NCBI RefSeq assembly: GCF_017654505.1
Contig: NC_054536.1
Location: 34,579,946 to 34,643,945 of the forward strand
Reading direction: 5' to 3'
Source of the DNA: Polyodon spathula
Taxonomy: Eukaryota > Chordata > Actinopteri > Acipenseriformes > Polyodontidae
Length of the DNA: 64,000 nucleotides
In this document: positions 1 through 12,531 of the stretch, piece by piece
How the letters are laid out: the number at the start of each line of letters is the position of its first letter
Numbering within the stretch: position 1 is the first letter of the stretch
The notes under the pieces: generated by a model
Databases searched by the model: none
Told to the model about the DNA's origin: nothing
Seen by the model: only the letters and a program-made list of their open reading frames with translations
Translations under genes and position numbers: made by a program

Positions 1-552
1 ATTGTAATCCTAGCTTCCAGATTGGCTGGAATGGAATCACACTTCCACCACCCCACCGGTTGGCTTGAACAACGCAGCAGTCAGCATAATGCTCAACACA
101 ACGTCTCCACACATGTTGCCTTCCGTCAGGCCTGTCAAAGGAAAAACGGCATTCATCGATGAATAAAACACTCCATCGCTCTCTGCCACCACCTAGGATG
201 TTCTCTGGCCCACAGAAGACAGCGATTTCATCTCAGCTGTCAACATGCTACCCCTGAAAGGCCTCCCAGCATGCAAATCATTTTCATGCAGATGGCGAGC
301 TACAGTCGTTCTGCTGATGCGCAGGTTATTTTTTCCTGGAATTTCTCGTGCTGTAGCCACTGCAGTATGAAAAAACGATTACGCAGATGGATCAGTCGGA
401 TGTGATGGTCCTGGGCCGGTGTGGTGACCCTCCGCCTTCCAGGACGTGGCCTCTACCTCACAAAGCCAGTTTCCTGGTTTCTCTGGACTAGTCTGCGGAT
501 TGTTGAAGCAGAACATCTCATTCTCTGGGCAACTTCTCTCACAGATAGGTCG
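1..552 (-). pseudogene. Tc1-like transposase remnant, cut by the left window edge
   Basis: Read on the minus strand, this stretch encodes a Tc1/mariner transposase N-terminal half. A first helix-turn-helix (around RCSASTIRRLVQRN) is followed by an arginine-rich linker and the motif RRVTTPAQDHHIRL near 400-435. The frame then shifts and continues with RTTVARHLHENDL and later GGGSV, a motif that precedes the second catalytic aspartate in Tc1 proteins. I see at least one nonsense codon just before the linker and two or more frame changes, so it is not functional. The catalytic C-terminal half would lie left of base 1. The N-terminal end stops at the LTR-like block starting near 554, which may have inserted into it. 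Family assignment rests on motif order; the exact subfamily is unknown. Confidence 0.75.
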
Positions 553-553
553 C

Positions 554-932
554 TGTCACGGATCGAATGAGTGGTGCGTGCGACTGGTGACGTCAGACCA
601 GGAAATGAAACAAACACAGGATGGTATGGGGCTAAACGGCGCTGCTGCGCTCGTCTTTAATAAATAAACAAAATAAATATTTAAACAAAAGACTTTACAT
701 GAAACAAAAAAAGGCTCAAGGGCCAAATGAAAACCAACACAAACAATTTTACACGTTTACAAAAACAAGTACCTTTGTTCGCTGGCTTGGTAGCATTCAC
801 TCTTACTATCCTTCACTCTCCTCTGCTCTGAACCCGGAGTGGATCTTTTATACTGGAGTTTTAATTACCCATTAAATAATTACCTTATTACGGCTCCAGC
901 AACATTCCCATGAGCTACTTATAATGGGGGAT
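554..932 (-). mobile_element. LTR-like block A (probable solo LTR)
   Basis: The block begins TGTCACGG on the plus strand. On the minus strand it has a TATA-like box (plus-strand TTTTATACT near 848) followed by an AATAAA-type signal (plus-strand TTTATTAA near 655), the promoter-then-polyadenylation order of an LTR. It resembles the block at 45990-46525: both carry a 'ctcaagggccaaa'-like phrase and end with 'ggg-att-aacccc/tat-cc-tgcca'. Outer ends and target duplications were not resolved. The short plus-strand frame inside it is not credible as a gene. Confidence 0.45.
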
Positions 933-3900
933 TCAACCCTATCCATGCCAACAACATTGTACAAAACCGTCTTTTTGTCAGTCTCAAATAAAAATAATGA
1001 TGATGTCAGACGGCTTTCGTCTAAAACAGCACAATTTCTGGGGATTTTCTTGCCAACTACTAAAATACAATGTTACATTTTCATGTTTAATAGAAGACCA
1101 TTTTAGCTTCCTCTCTAAAAGCATCAAATTCTAAGCCCCAGAGACCTCCAGGCTGCTTGGCACTGATTATATTCTTTAAGAATTCCTTTAAAGTTCTTGA
1201 CTGGTTTTGATCTATTCCTGGCAGCAGGACTAATAGAGCAGTAATTTGATAAGACAGCAAAATCCAAGAGATTACCATGCGGAAACAACCTAAAAACCCA
1301 ACAGCTTTTATATGAATATTCTAAACCTGCACTCATTCACTTTCTTACCTAAAGCGGTCCAAAAGCATCATGTTGTACCAGCCAGCATGTGTGCACATCA
1401 CCTGGGAGCGGACATTCATAGATACATTAATTTTATGCTGTGAAAGGCATTTAAGGGTTGTGGGCAGCATTACAGGTAAAGTTTTTGGTCTGGGAGTAAC
1501 TTACCCTCTAATTTGAACACAGAGAGTAAAATGTATTTTCAGGGGGCAAAATGCAAAATTACCTTGAAGTCATGAGTAATCTCAATAAATACTGTCCAGT
1601 TTTTAGTAGTCAGGGTTATGCATTGAAAAATAGCTTTCCATTTTAACTGCAATGTTACTTTACACTACTGTACAACCACATGTGTGTAATACAAAGTTTT
1701 TTATCGGCTCAGCACATTTTTTTTTCCGAGGTACGGCAATCTCCGTGTAGAGGTACAGCTCCTAAGAGAACACTTCGTCTAAGGGAACACCATTGTGGTG
1801 TAACAGATTTTTCCCCATTGTAAATGCTCCGGCTAAAGGAACATGAACTTCACTTTAAAAAAAAACAAAAAAACAATTCGTTCACAATGGATACGTAAGG
1901 CAGGGGAATCTTTCGCCGAATAGTAAAAGAACAGGGATAGAGCAATTAGAAATGCTTTACAACCCTGCTGTAGTCATGCTACGCCACCCTAATTTTAATG
2001 AGTATAGGGACTCAATTGCAAAGGGAACTTGGACGGGGAGCATTAACAATAGGACGAACAACATGCACTGAGACAACACCACAATTAAAATGCAATATAA
2101 TTTTATTAATGTTGCACCGATTGCACAAAGATACAGTACTTTAGTTGTGCAAATAGACAATGTTTTAAAAGACCAAATAAACAGGAATACACACAGACAT
2201 AAAAAAAAACAATAAAGACCCTATACCATCTGCGCCCAGTACCCTGCGCCTCGGACCACATCAGCCTTGCGTAGCAAGCGTCTGGCACCTCCCCCCAATT
2301 TAACATGGTCAATAACCCCCCTGAAGGTGCCTGCAAGTGGTCACACCCAACACAGCTCTTACCCAAATTTAAATGAATAAAAGGCAATAACAGGTCACAA
2401 ATAAAACTACTTAAATAATCAAATTCAGTTCTCCAAGTTCAGTCCAGGTCCAGAGAGGTCTTGATTTGTTTGTGTAGGTCAGACAGACACTTGCAGCTGG
2501 ACCCGTCAGACATGCATAGTATGACCTGTAAAATTATAAGATAAAACCGAGCAGTAACAGCAAATAAAATACAAAGCGCACACAATTAAAACCCCTCTGC
2601 ACAAATAAACACCCTAAACCTAAAACCCTGTTAAAATACTAAATTACAAACAACCAAAACCGGGTATAATCAAGATAGGAATAGAGTAGAATAAAATACA
2701 GCATACATCTGTCATCCTCTCGCCGTTACTATTGCCTTAGCCCACAGCAATGAAATACCCTTAGCTTTCCCAATCTGGACTCGATCAGCTCCCAGGGGCA
2801 ATGTTCAGCTACCACGTTCTCTTGGGGCTATCCAAGCTTAATCCGTTGTGTTTATCTTTGCCCTCTCGCCTCTGCACTCCAACACTGCTTCCTGTATATC
2901 CTACTTCCTAGGCCTATACACAACGTGTAAATAACAATATAAAAAATAAACATGCCCAAATAATTCAAACCAAATAAAGTGATACAAAAAAATAAAACAT
3001 GTTAATAAATCATATAATAACTGACTTGGTTGCCCTGCAACAGATACAGCATTGTTTTGTAAAAAAATAACTTGTCATCACGAGCGTGTCTTGAGGGACA
3101 CTGACTGGTTTATTAAATCTTTCCAGAACCGCCCCAATGTCATTGAATTGTTTTGTATTCTGATTTCCACGAGTGCACCTCATCACTACAAAATGGCATT
3201 TAAACAAACGGCAAAATGCGCCACTGCGTCTCATGCTACACAAAGCTGAAGATGGTTCGATCTCTTGAAAAAAACTTGAAATCAAACATAACTTGCCGAG
3301 CAATTTGGCGTTTCCCGTAATGGTGAGTTGCTGCAGCATTCTGTTTAATAATGTGCATGTCTCTATATTGCTGCTGCATTTTGTAAGTTAACCCAGAGTA
3401 ACCCCCATTATGTTTCTCTCTGCCATTGTGACAGACTGAAATATACCCGCCAGCTAATTTCACAGCACAGAGCGATTTAAGCGTTTTGACCATGTTGTTT
3501 TGCTTTAGTTTTATTAACATCAGTTTTTCTGTTACTTTATTATTGTAGTTTATTAACATACACTTGCCTATTTTGCTTTTACTTATTCAGTTAATGTCAT
3601 ATGTTGACGCACGAGCGTCACGACAATAATACATATGTATTTATTTATTTATTGATTCTGCTGGCTAGTGTTGTAATGGTTTATTTTCCAAGGGCACTGG
3701 ATAGTATTTAGCCCCAACGAGAACAACGATTTTACTAGGATTTACCTTAACAAACTCTGCTATTACCCAGTTTAAAAGACAGACAATCATTAACTATACT
3801 GTGGTACTGATACATTTATTATCTGTATCAGATTTACGTAATCATTAGATTGATAGATTTCCAGTTTCCAAACAATTACAGAAAGTATTTCAAATTTAAG

Positions 3901-6291
3901 AAATCATACATTTTACTGCTAGCTATGCTCTGCTCAGTCCATGAAAAATCAAACAAAGCAAACAACTAACTAAATATGAATCTACCTAAAAAACACAAAT
4001 AAACCAGTTAATTAACTGAAAAGTCTATAACTATAAATTACTGGAAAGATCAACGCATAAGGTAGTCTAACTACAATGCATTGCATTTAGAAGGAAAAGA
4101 CATAACCTAGCAAGGTATTGAATACTAGGTTAAAGACAACTGAAATTTACCAATCAAGATTGATTAGCAGAGAACAAACATTAAATGCTCAGTGCCCAAC
4201 AATGGTTGATAAAAGTTACAAACAGTTTACCAATCAGGAGTAAGGTTTGGTTAACATTGTTTAACATTATCATTGTATGGTTAACATTATCATTGTTAGA
4301 CATTAATGATAATATGGGTTAAGGACCTTAGAGCAAATAATTAACACCTAACAGACAGTAATAGCAGCCTTAGCACATGTGAATGAGCTTTAACACATAG
4401 CAAATACAAACAGCAGCATTAAATATCTTTTATTAATAAGGTTAAGCACTGTAGGCTAATAATAGTAGCATTACAAAATTAGCATTTGAGGATTAGCTTT
4501 AACACATAATTCACAGACCATTAGATTTAAGCAAGAGCAGTAGAAATAGCAGCATTAAATAGTGATCACTAGCAATGTTAGGCAAAGTAAAGTCATAGTC
4601 ATAGCAGCATTAGTACCTAAAGTATTAGCAGGGCATGAATTTCAGCGCGGGATTGTGGGAATCACGCACTTTCCAAGTTACTCCCACATATCTGCAACTT
4701 TCAGTGCTGTAAAAAAAACCCGGAGAGACATTTTATGACACCAAGCTACTGCATTTTCCACCCAATTTAGAACACCTGAAATGCTACAGTCAGTGACGAA
4801 GGCACGATGAGCCGCATTCTGCACAGTTCTGGTTTAAATAAATAAATAAATAAAAGTAGTGCTTGGTATTTTAAGTACCGCCAGACTTTATTCTCTCGTA
4901 CGTGATTCTCGGCCTCTATCTTTAGGCATTATAGAAACTTTTATTTTTTATTTTATTTTGGGGCGCCAGCGCACCTAACGTTAAGCACATATTACTCAGG
5001 CACCATAAAAGCCACCTACCTGGTTCATGGTTTGTTTAAAAGTACAGACTCGGAGCTTTCCAAAGACTTATTCGGTGTGTGTATGCGGTAACGTAGCCGG
5101 AACTACGACTGCCTGAAGTTAAGCCTCTCATCGTGTTACAGAGTTCACTGCACAGGTTTCGTTTTGAGCCTATTTTTCTGTCATTGTAGCAGCTAACCTG
5201 AAACGGGTCGTATTTTTGGAAAGCTTAAAAGTTCAGCTCCCTCCCCCGTGTTAATTTCATATTGAAGGTCAATGGTGCAGGGTGTTTTTTTTTTTTTTTT
5301 TTTTTTGCCATCTATGGTTACAATATATTTAGCAGTGACCAAACATGATTTTTTTGGAAAAGTGTTTTTCGTTATTTTATTTATTTATTTATTTACATAT
5401 ATTCTCATCTCTACCACATATAGTATGCCTGATCCTGTTCCAACTTACATAATATGAAAGGAAATTTTTCGGCCTTTCATTTTTACATGTTACGTGGATG
5501 CAGTACAAACTGTACAGTTGTTAAACATACATAAATGAAAACAGTAAAAAAAAAAAAAACAAGTGTAAGGAGTTTTAAAAAAAGAAGTGGAATGCTGGTT
5601 TAAAAGAAAAGCACATTTTTCTTCTGCTGCAGCAAAAATATTGTACAATTAGTGAACCAATTAAATATGTATGTCAATATTGCATAAGTCAGTTACATTG
5701 CACAATTAGTTATATATTGCACCCAATAAATAAATCTATATAATATGATTTATCTCAAGCATACACAATCAAAATTACTGACAACTCAAGGTGGTCAAGT
5801 AATAAAACATGATCAGAAAGACCATCAATTAAACTAGATCATTATATTCATTGAAATGCAACTATAATTATCTTAGAAAATGCAATAAATATGAATGTCA
5901 AAAGCTCACCTATTACAAAAGGAACAATAAAGCCTAATTAAACCCAATGTAATACATTTCATACAAAGCCAGGCATTCAATACAAGCAATATAGGGAAGA
6001 AACAACCACCCAACATATTAATTGTTGAGCACAGGGTTTTACGAGTCTTTGAGAACAGAAACCAGGGAAGGAAAGAGAAACGTATTGTCTCCACCATTAA
6101 ATGTCTCTTCATTCCATACAACAAACAATCCAATCCCCTCTTGTTTTAGCAGTGGCAAGTAACAAAACCTGGTAGCTTTTTATATTTAAGGAGAATAAAA
6201 TAAATACGTAGAAAACGCTATTCATTCCTATGTCCCAATCTCAATCTCAAAGTTAGTTAATATAGTCCAAAGTCAAGGTAATCATACTATC
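933..6291. other. Unassigned AT-rich intergenic DNA
   Basis: No gene or confident element is seen. 2100-2900 has LTR-like texture (TTTATTAA, TATA-like and C-rich leader pieces, minus orientation), but I could not find paired ends. 4250-4330 holds short tandem copies of 'gttaacattatcattg'. 4340-4620 repeats a phrase like 'agcagcattaaatat' several times, suggesting an old AT-rich tandem duplication. 5285-5306 is a T homopolymer. Short open frames here have no recognisable domains. Confidence 0.4.
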
Positions 6292-6482
6292 TGTTATTAT
6301 TTGGGTCCAGAAATAAGCGAGCCCAGAACAGAACTGTACAAAATCAAACATATTTATTCATGCTGTTACACACAGAACACCCAACACAGACCCCCGAAGC
6401 GCACAGGTGCCTTCCCTTTTATAGTCCAGCTAAAACGTGGCCTTACACGTGTTAATATACAATGTAACTTTTTTATGTGACA
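6292..6482 (-). mobile_element. Solo LTR of the Mag-like Gypsy family found at 34.7-38.0 kb
   Basis: On the minus strand this matches the 5' LTR at about 34675-34872 along most of its length. Shared blocks include 'acgtgtaaggcca', a TATA box (ctataaaag), 'gtgcgcttcgggg', 'tgaataaa' (polyadenylation signal), 'ttgattttgtacagt' and 'ttatttctggaccca'. It appears to start TGTCACA and end AATAATAACA, giving TG...CA ends of about 191 bp. No gag or pol sequence adjoins it, so it is best read as a solo LTR left by recombination. The outer boundary near 6482 is approximate. Confidence 0.75.
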
Positions 6483-7072
6483 TGGCAACCTTTTCCACCA
6501 CAGCAGTAGGTCAAGTTGTACTAACTAATTTAATTTACAAACTTAAACTCTAGAAAACAACCAACCAGAGATTGGATAATGATTGTTAGGTTGGTTTTTG
6601 TTGTGTAGTTTCCTAGTAACTGAATACATTGTATTCTGGGAGATGGAGTTGTTAGTAGAAATTTTAGGGGCGGCAATGCCAGGGGTACATTCAATAGCCA
6701 GTAACGTTTTCTATTGAACGCCCTGTTACAAAAAGCGTTCTGTAATGTTAGCTAACACTCTCAGAATTTGACTCTGTGAGCGTGTCAAAATGGCGTTGGT
6801 GAACTACCAGTGTGCAAAGTACGGTCACATTTTGACCAAAATATCTGTGCTAAGTACATTATTGTTTATGCATGTAGTCATTGTTAATGTGTAAATTTTG
6901 TTTGCTTTTTAAAAAAAAAAAAAAAGCGACTTTTTTGTATTTTTCCACAAGTACAAGAAGTAAACAGTCTTATATTTTGTAATGGCTGCACACATTTATG
7001 AATGTTATTGTCAATAAATATAAACTCATGGTTACATATTGTAGTATCTTCATTAAGTTAAAGATTGGAATG
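6483..7072. other. Intergenic DNA with no recognised feature
   Basis: AT-rich sequence with an A homopolymer near 6911-6925. I see no coding or repeat structure. Confidence 0.4.
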
Positions 7073-7082
7073 TTAAATGCTG

Positions 7083-8800
7083 TTATTCTCTGCAAGTGAA
7101 AAATAGAGGTGCAGTGAACCCATGGGGAGGTGCTGGTAAGGGACAGTCATCCAGATGCCAGTCATGTACCATAACGTATGGAAGATAACGTGTTTGTAAA
7201 GAAAATAAAATAAATCGGGTGTAGGTGGGGCGAGAGCAGAAATAGGGGATGGCAGAGGTGTATCCCACAAAGGTCTGTCCTGTGCAGCAGCTTTAGTGAG
7301 ATGATCTGCCTTGAAGTTTACTTTGTGATTAGAATATTTAGAATGTGCCTTTTTTTTCAAAAGAGAAACAGGCTGAGTTCATAGCTGTAAAAGCTGCCAG
7401 ATGGCAGATAAGAGAGAAGCATGTGTCTGCCTTCAGCAGAGCAGTAACCACTACAGGAGTAAAGAGGAAGCATAGTAGATACTGTATTAAGTGCACTGGC
7501 ATTAACAGAGTGTCTCTTTGCAGGTATGTCAGAAGTTAACTTTATGTCTGTGTGCATTGCTGCTAGCTCAGCATACTGTGTGGAGTGCGTTGTACATGAG
7601 TAAATGGTTTCTCAATCATCATAACAGACAGCAAACCCAGTTTGTGGCTTACCATCTATGTGATAAGATGACCCATCTACAAAGGCAGTGAGTGGGTGTA
7701 GTGAGTTAGAAATAGGTGTGGTGGAAACAGGATTCAGTGGCAGGTTGTTGCCAGAGGACAGTGGGTAGGAATGCTCGTCACCTTCAAAAAGAAGGCAGAC
7801 AGGAAGCAACGTGGTTTGTTTGCAAGTAATGTCCATGTCTCTTTGCATCAAACAAAGTCAAATGAAGCAGAAGTTGTGAAGATACCCTGTTATCAGAGGG
7901 ACGGATTAGGCATGTGAGGCATGTGCAGTATTATTTTGTTCAGTCCTGTGATGTGCGTGAGTCAACTGCCTGTTTGAGTGCAGTTACTAAAGCGGTGTGT
8001 TCAGTCCACTTTTCTCTCACTCTGTCCTCAGGTACATCTTTGTGCAGTAAATTGTACAAACATTTAGTGTGAGTAGCAAAGTCTGGAATAAAGTCCTGTT
8101 GATAAGTCACTAGGCTTAAGGATTGCAGTGCTGTCTTGGAAACAAGGAATGGCAATCGCTGGATGATTTCAACTTTATGTTGATCAGGAGTGCACCCTGT
8201 TTCAAAGACTGATAGGCCAAGAAAAGCTATCCGAGGCTGTGCAAGCTGAGCCACCTTAGTTTACAGCCCAGCTTTTGTCAACAGTGTATACAGTTCATCA
8301 AGGAGGAGGAGGCGTTGTTCTATAGCTTCTATTGCCAACAAGAAGTCGTCCACATACTGCAGAAAGCATTGTGGTTGTGAGAAAGAGGACACTGCTTTTG
8401 CCATAACCTTATGAAAAATAGTAGGTGAGTTTCATAACCCTGTAATAGGCACTTCCACATGTACTGTTGGTGCTTAAATGTAAAATAAAACTTACTTCTT
8501 TGGAAGCAGCATTAAGCTTGTGTTAGTTGGTGGTCAATCTCCAGGACTTGTTGGGTTTCTTTACCAGCCAGATGAGGGAGTTGGTGGTGGAAGTGCATGT
8601 CTGTAGTACTTCTTGTTGCAGTAGGCTGCCTATGGCAGCTTGTATGTGGGCATCAGTAGGGGTAGGATACTGCTTCTGTGCAGCATGTGGTGGTCCTGGA
8701 ATTGTCTCCTCTGCTACAACCCTGCCATAATCATGTTTGCGAGTTGCAAATGCTTCTGTGTGTTTCTGTATTAATATCTGCAGAGTGGGGGAGTAAACAA
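7083..8800 (-). pseudogene. pol: Endogenous retrovirus-like pol remnant (RT to RNase H)
   Basis: Minus-strand fragments occur in normal pol order. An RT N-terminal region with QKQYPTPTDAH and NSLIWLVKKPN lies around 8540-8710. The RT active-site motif QYVDDFLLA is near 8325-8375. An RT thumb/connection fragment with VEIIQRLPFLVSK and FIPDFATHTKCLYNLLHKD spans 7940-8254. RNase H with FVDGSSYHIDGK lies near 7630-7690, and further RNase H-like sequence with ADHLTKAAAQDRPLW is near 7260-7310. The YVDD box and FVDGSS are typical of gamma/epsilon-type retroviruses rather than Ty3/Gypsy. Multiple frameshifts and stops separate the fragments, so no polyprotein can be made. No envelope gene or paired LTRs were found nearby. 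It is an old, decayed copy. Confidence 0.8.
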
Positions 8801-9661
8801 CTAGAAGAAAGTAAGATTCAGCTTTCTATAGTAAGAGGTAGCCCACAGACAGTTATTAGCAAGATCAGTAATGGTGCTGTGTTTATGTATAAAATCAGTA
8901 TCTAGGATAGAACTTTGATCAGGGAGAGACACAAGCATAGGAAAAAGAGAGATGACAGGAACCCAAGATACGATTATTGGCTTCCCATAGAAGGAAGAAG
9001 GGTGTGACAAGGATGGATGCAATAATGGATAGAGAAGCTCCGGTCCAAAAAAGGTATGCTGATGGCCTCCTATGCCAGCCCACACAACCGGACGTCACTC
9101 CTGTGTGTTAATCACCGCCTCTTAACGCTCCATTTGATGCCTGAGTTACTCCAATTGTTCCCCGATATATAGGATCTGGCTCGTTTCCTGATCGTTTTGT
9201 CTACTCTGAAGTTGCCTTGGCTTAAGGGTTGCCATGCAGGTTTTTCCTGGCAAGGCAGTGGTGGCCCTTTCAACTGTAATCGTGTTAGTTTTGGTGTTCA
9301 CATTTTTTCAGTCACCCTGTGAAAGGACAGAATATGCTTGAGACTCCATATCCATTATTCATACATATGTTTTATTGAGATCAATGTTAAGCCCCATGAG
9401 AATGTGAATTGTTGGGTGTAACCTTGCAATTAATAATTTTTTTAAAAGCTGGATCCCGGTACATGGCTTGATGGAATGCTAACTGAAAAGCTCCAAATGT
9501 ATGATTGCCATATACCTGTGGATGCATAACATTTCATCTCTATCAAATCCCTTTAACTCCCCTACCATGTGTAAGATTGCAAGGTGACTTGCAGCATACC
9601 GTACGTCTTGTGGATCAAGGGCACTCAATGTTTCATGAGTGCAAGTTGCCAGTATTAGCAT
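8801..9661 (-). pseudogene. Possible upstream part of the same retrovirus-like element (protease/gag region)
   Basis: Upstream of the RT remnant on the minus strand there are two open stretches (8801-9085 and 9479-9661). Position alone suggests protease/linker and gag. The second contains HETLSALDPQDVRYAASHLA, which I cannot match to a known capsid motif. I see no clear protease DTG/DSG motif. Treat as a positional guess. Confidence 0.25.
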
Positions 9662-9787
9662 CCAATCAAATCATTTAAAGATGCATGCAATCTATTCATT
9701 ACAGATACTGTTTCTGATATGCCCATAAAGGGTGTCTGGTGAGGATAGGCTAATAATAGTAGTTTGAGTACCCATCATATTAACAAC

Positions 9788-9995
9788 TGTGACAGGATAG
9801 CATCAGGATTGAGACTCAGAGTCAGGAAAGCTGTAGTTAAAGCATTGTTTGTGCACATTTATTAATCCCCAAAATGGGACCAAAAGAACAATAATTAAAC
9901 AGGAACAAACAAACAGGAAATGAGGACCAATATAAAAAGAGTTTAACAAAAACTCAACAAGGAATATAGATAAAGCAGCTTACAATTTTACCATC
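9788..9995 (-). mobile_element. LTR fragment beginning TGTGACAGG
   Basis: The plus strand starts TGTGACAGG and carries TTTATTAAT (minus-strand AATAAA) near 9859 and an AT-rich leader. This resembles the minus-oriented LTR-like blocks at 554, 28228 and 46837. It abuts plus-oriented LTR-like repeats at 9996. Its end and target duplication were not found. Confidence 0.35.
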
Positions 9996-10500
9996 TGTGG
10001 CATGTTTTTGTGTTTTATGTTGTATGTCGTGTGTTATTGTTGGTGTGGATATAGTGGTGCACAAGGTATAAATTTGGCTATGTAGCACAAATGTTGTTAA
10101 ATGTATATTTGTATTTAAGCACGGATTGCACAAGTGAACGACTAATTAGTGATTGAATCCCAGCACAGCTGTATACATAGATGCACGAGTCACTGTGGCA
10201 AAGTGCCCGCCCTGTATGTATTTTGTGTTGTGTGTTAATGTTGGTGTATAGTCATTGGTACACAGGATATAAACAGGTCTGTGTAACATGAGTGTTTAAA
10301 ATGTAATTTTGTATTTAGGCACAAGGATTGCACAGCACTTCATGTGCAAGTAAAATGTAAACTAACAATTGCTACTCATGCTGGCACAGCCGAGCACCAT
10401 ACTTATTTGTTACATGTTCATCCACTATTTGTTTGTTTGTCTAGTTTTGTTAAAACTTTTTATTTTGTTAATAAACACGCAAGCAGCACATTCACATTCG
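9996..10500 (+). repeat. Two tandem LTR-like repeats (starts near 9996 and 10194)
   Basis: Two head-to-tail units share 'tgtggca', 'ttgtg(t)tgtgtgtta(a)tgttggtgt', a TATA-like box ('ggtataaatt' in the first, 'ggatataaac' in the second), 'tttgtattta(a/g)gcac' and 'ggattgcaca'. The second runs into 'gttaataaacacgc' near 10467, a possible polyadenylation signal. This is LTR organisation in plus orientation. A third, partial copy ('attaattagtaattgaatcccagcac') occurs at 10873-10906 just before the Tc1 element and seems to resume after it near 12610. Confidence 0.55.
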
Positions 10501-10508
10501 CCGCAATG

Positions 10509-10878
10509 ACAGGACTACCTGCAGCTCCTACCTCCACCACCTGGGGTTGCTTGTCCTGCAAAGCCTGGGGTTGCCTATTCTGCACCGCCTACGGCTGCCG
10601 AGCCTGCAACGCTTAGGACTAATGAGCCTGCAATCCCTAGGGCTGCCGAGTCACCATTGCCTGGGGAGGCCATCTCGCTATCGCCTCGGAAGGTACCCCC
10701 TGGGGAGGGCATTGCCTTCAGCAGCCCATCAGTGGCAGGAGTGTGCCACCTCACTGTTAGCATTACCGCTGACAGCATTGCCAAAGACAATATTGCCACA
10801 CATGGGCCCCTTAAAGCCTGTTCTTGGCCCAGAACTTTGAGTGGGACTTTTGGGATTTCAAGAGGGGATTTCAAGTGA
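10509..10878 (+). repeat. 24-bp minisatellite with an open octapeptide-repeat frame
   Basis: About six imperfect 24-bp units occur from roughly 10550 to 10694, each resembling 'gagcctgcaa-gcctagggctgc'. They are GC-rich against AT-rich surroundings. One plus-strand frame stays open from about 10509 to 10878 (first ATG at 10657) and translates the array into eight-residue repeats rich in proline and alanine (for example EPAIPRAA). After the array it continues through a non-repetitive tail to a stop. No known domain is visible. It sits between LTR-like repeats, so it may derive from a retroelement leader or gag, or be a chance open frame in a minisatellite. Confidence 0.5.
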
Positions 10879-10920
10879 ATGATTAATTAGTAATTGAATC
10901 CCAGCACACATATATATATA

Positions 10921-12531
10921 CAGCTCTGAAAAATATTAAGAGACCACTGCAAAATTATCAGTTTCTCTGGCTTTACTATTTATAGGTATGTGTTTGGGTA
11001 AAATGAACATTTTTTGTTTTATTCTATAAACTACTGACAACATTTCTCCCAAAAAAAAAAAAAAAATATTGTCATTTAGAGCATTTATTTGCAGAAAATG
11101 ACAACTGGTCAAAATAACAAAAAAGATGCAGAGTGGTCAGACCTCGAATAATGCAAAGAAAATAAGTTCATATTCATTTTTAAACAACACAATACTAATG
11201 TTTTAGCTTAGGAAGAGTTCAGAAATCAAAATTTGGTGGAATAACCCTGATTTTCAAGCACAGCTTTCATGCGTCTTGGCATGCTCTCCACCAGTCTTTT
11301 ACATTGATGTTGGGTGACTTTATGCCACTCCTGGCGCAAAAATTCAAGCAGCTCGGCTTTGTTTGATGGCTTGTGACCATCCATCTTCCTCTTGATCACA
11401 TTCCAGAGGTTTTCAATGGGGTTCAGGTCTGGAGATTGGGCTGGCCATGACAGGGTCTTGATCTGGTGGTCCTCCATCCACACCTTGATTGACCTGGCTG
11501 TGTGGCATGGAGCATTGTCCTGCTGGAAAAAACAATCCTCAGAGTTGGGGAACATTGTCAGAGCAGAAGGAAGCATGTTTTCTTCCAGGACAACCTTGTA
11601 CTTGGCTTGATTCATGCGTCCTTCACAAAGACAAATCTGCCTGATTCCAGCCTTGCTGAAGCACCCCCAGATCATCACCGATCCTCCACCACATTTCACA
11701 GTGGGTGCGAGACACTGTGGCTTGTAGGCCTCTCCAGGTCTCCGTCTAACCATTAGATGACCAGGTGTTGGGCAAAGCTGAAAATTGGACTCATCAGAGA
11801 AGATGACCTTACTCCAGTCCTCTACGGTCCAATCCTTATGGTCTTTTGCAAACCTCAGCCTGGCTCTTCTTTGCTTTTCACTGATGAAGGGCTTTTTTCT
11901 AGCTTTGCACGACTTCAGCCCTGCCCCTAGGAGCCTGTTTCGAACCGTCCTCGCCGTGCACTTCACCCCAGCTGCCGTTTGCCATTCTTTTTGTAGGTCA
12001 CTTGATGTCATCCTACGGTTGCTGAGTGACATTCGAATGAGTTGGCGGTCATCCCGGTCAGTGGAGAGTCGTTTTCGCCCTCTGCCGGTCTGTAGCTTTG
12101 TTGTCCCCAATGTGTGCTGCTTGACTTTGTTCTTATGAACCGCTGTCTTTGAAATTTTAAGGATGGAAGCAACACGACGCTCACTGTATCCCTCTGCCAG
12201 TAAAGCCAGAATTGAACCCTTCTTTTCCTCACTCAAAACTTTCCTTTTCAACTCTTTGGGCATGGTCAATAGTTATTTTTTGATTCCAATTACTTTTGAG
12301 GTACTACTAGCACTGTTTTGCCATCCAGCTGGTCCTATTGCAAGAGGATAGTGATGACCACAGGAGTGGTTTTTATACTTTTCCTCATTAAATAAGATTT
12401 GGTTCAGGTGATCCCCTAATCAGTACCTCATTCAGTAGAATGAGGTGTGCCTATGTTGGAATTCAACACACACTGGAATGGAATGGCTGCCATACATGTA
12501 GAGATGCTGATTTAAGAAAAATTTGCCATAG

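Noticed and set aside
11392..12351. Plus-strand open frames overlapping the Tc1 transposase
   Set aside because: Antisense shadows of a well-supported transposase; no independent motifs.
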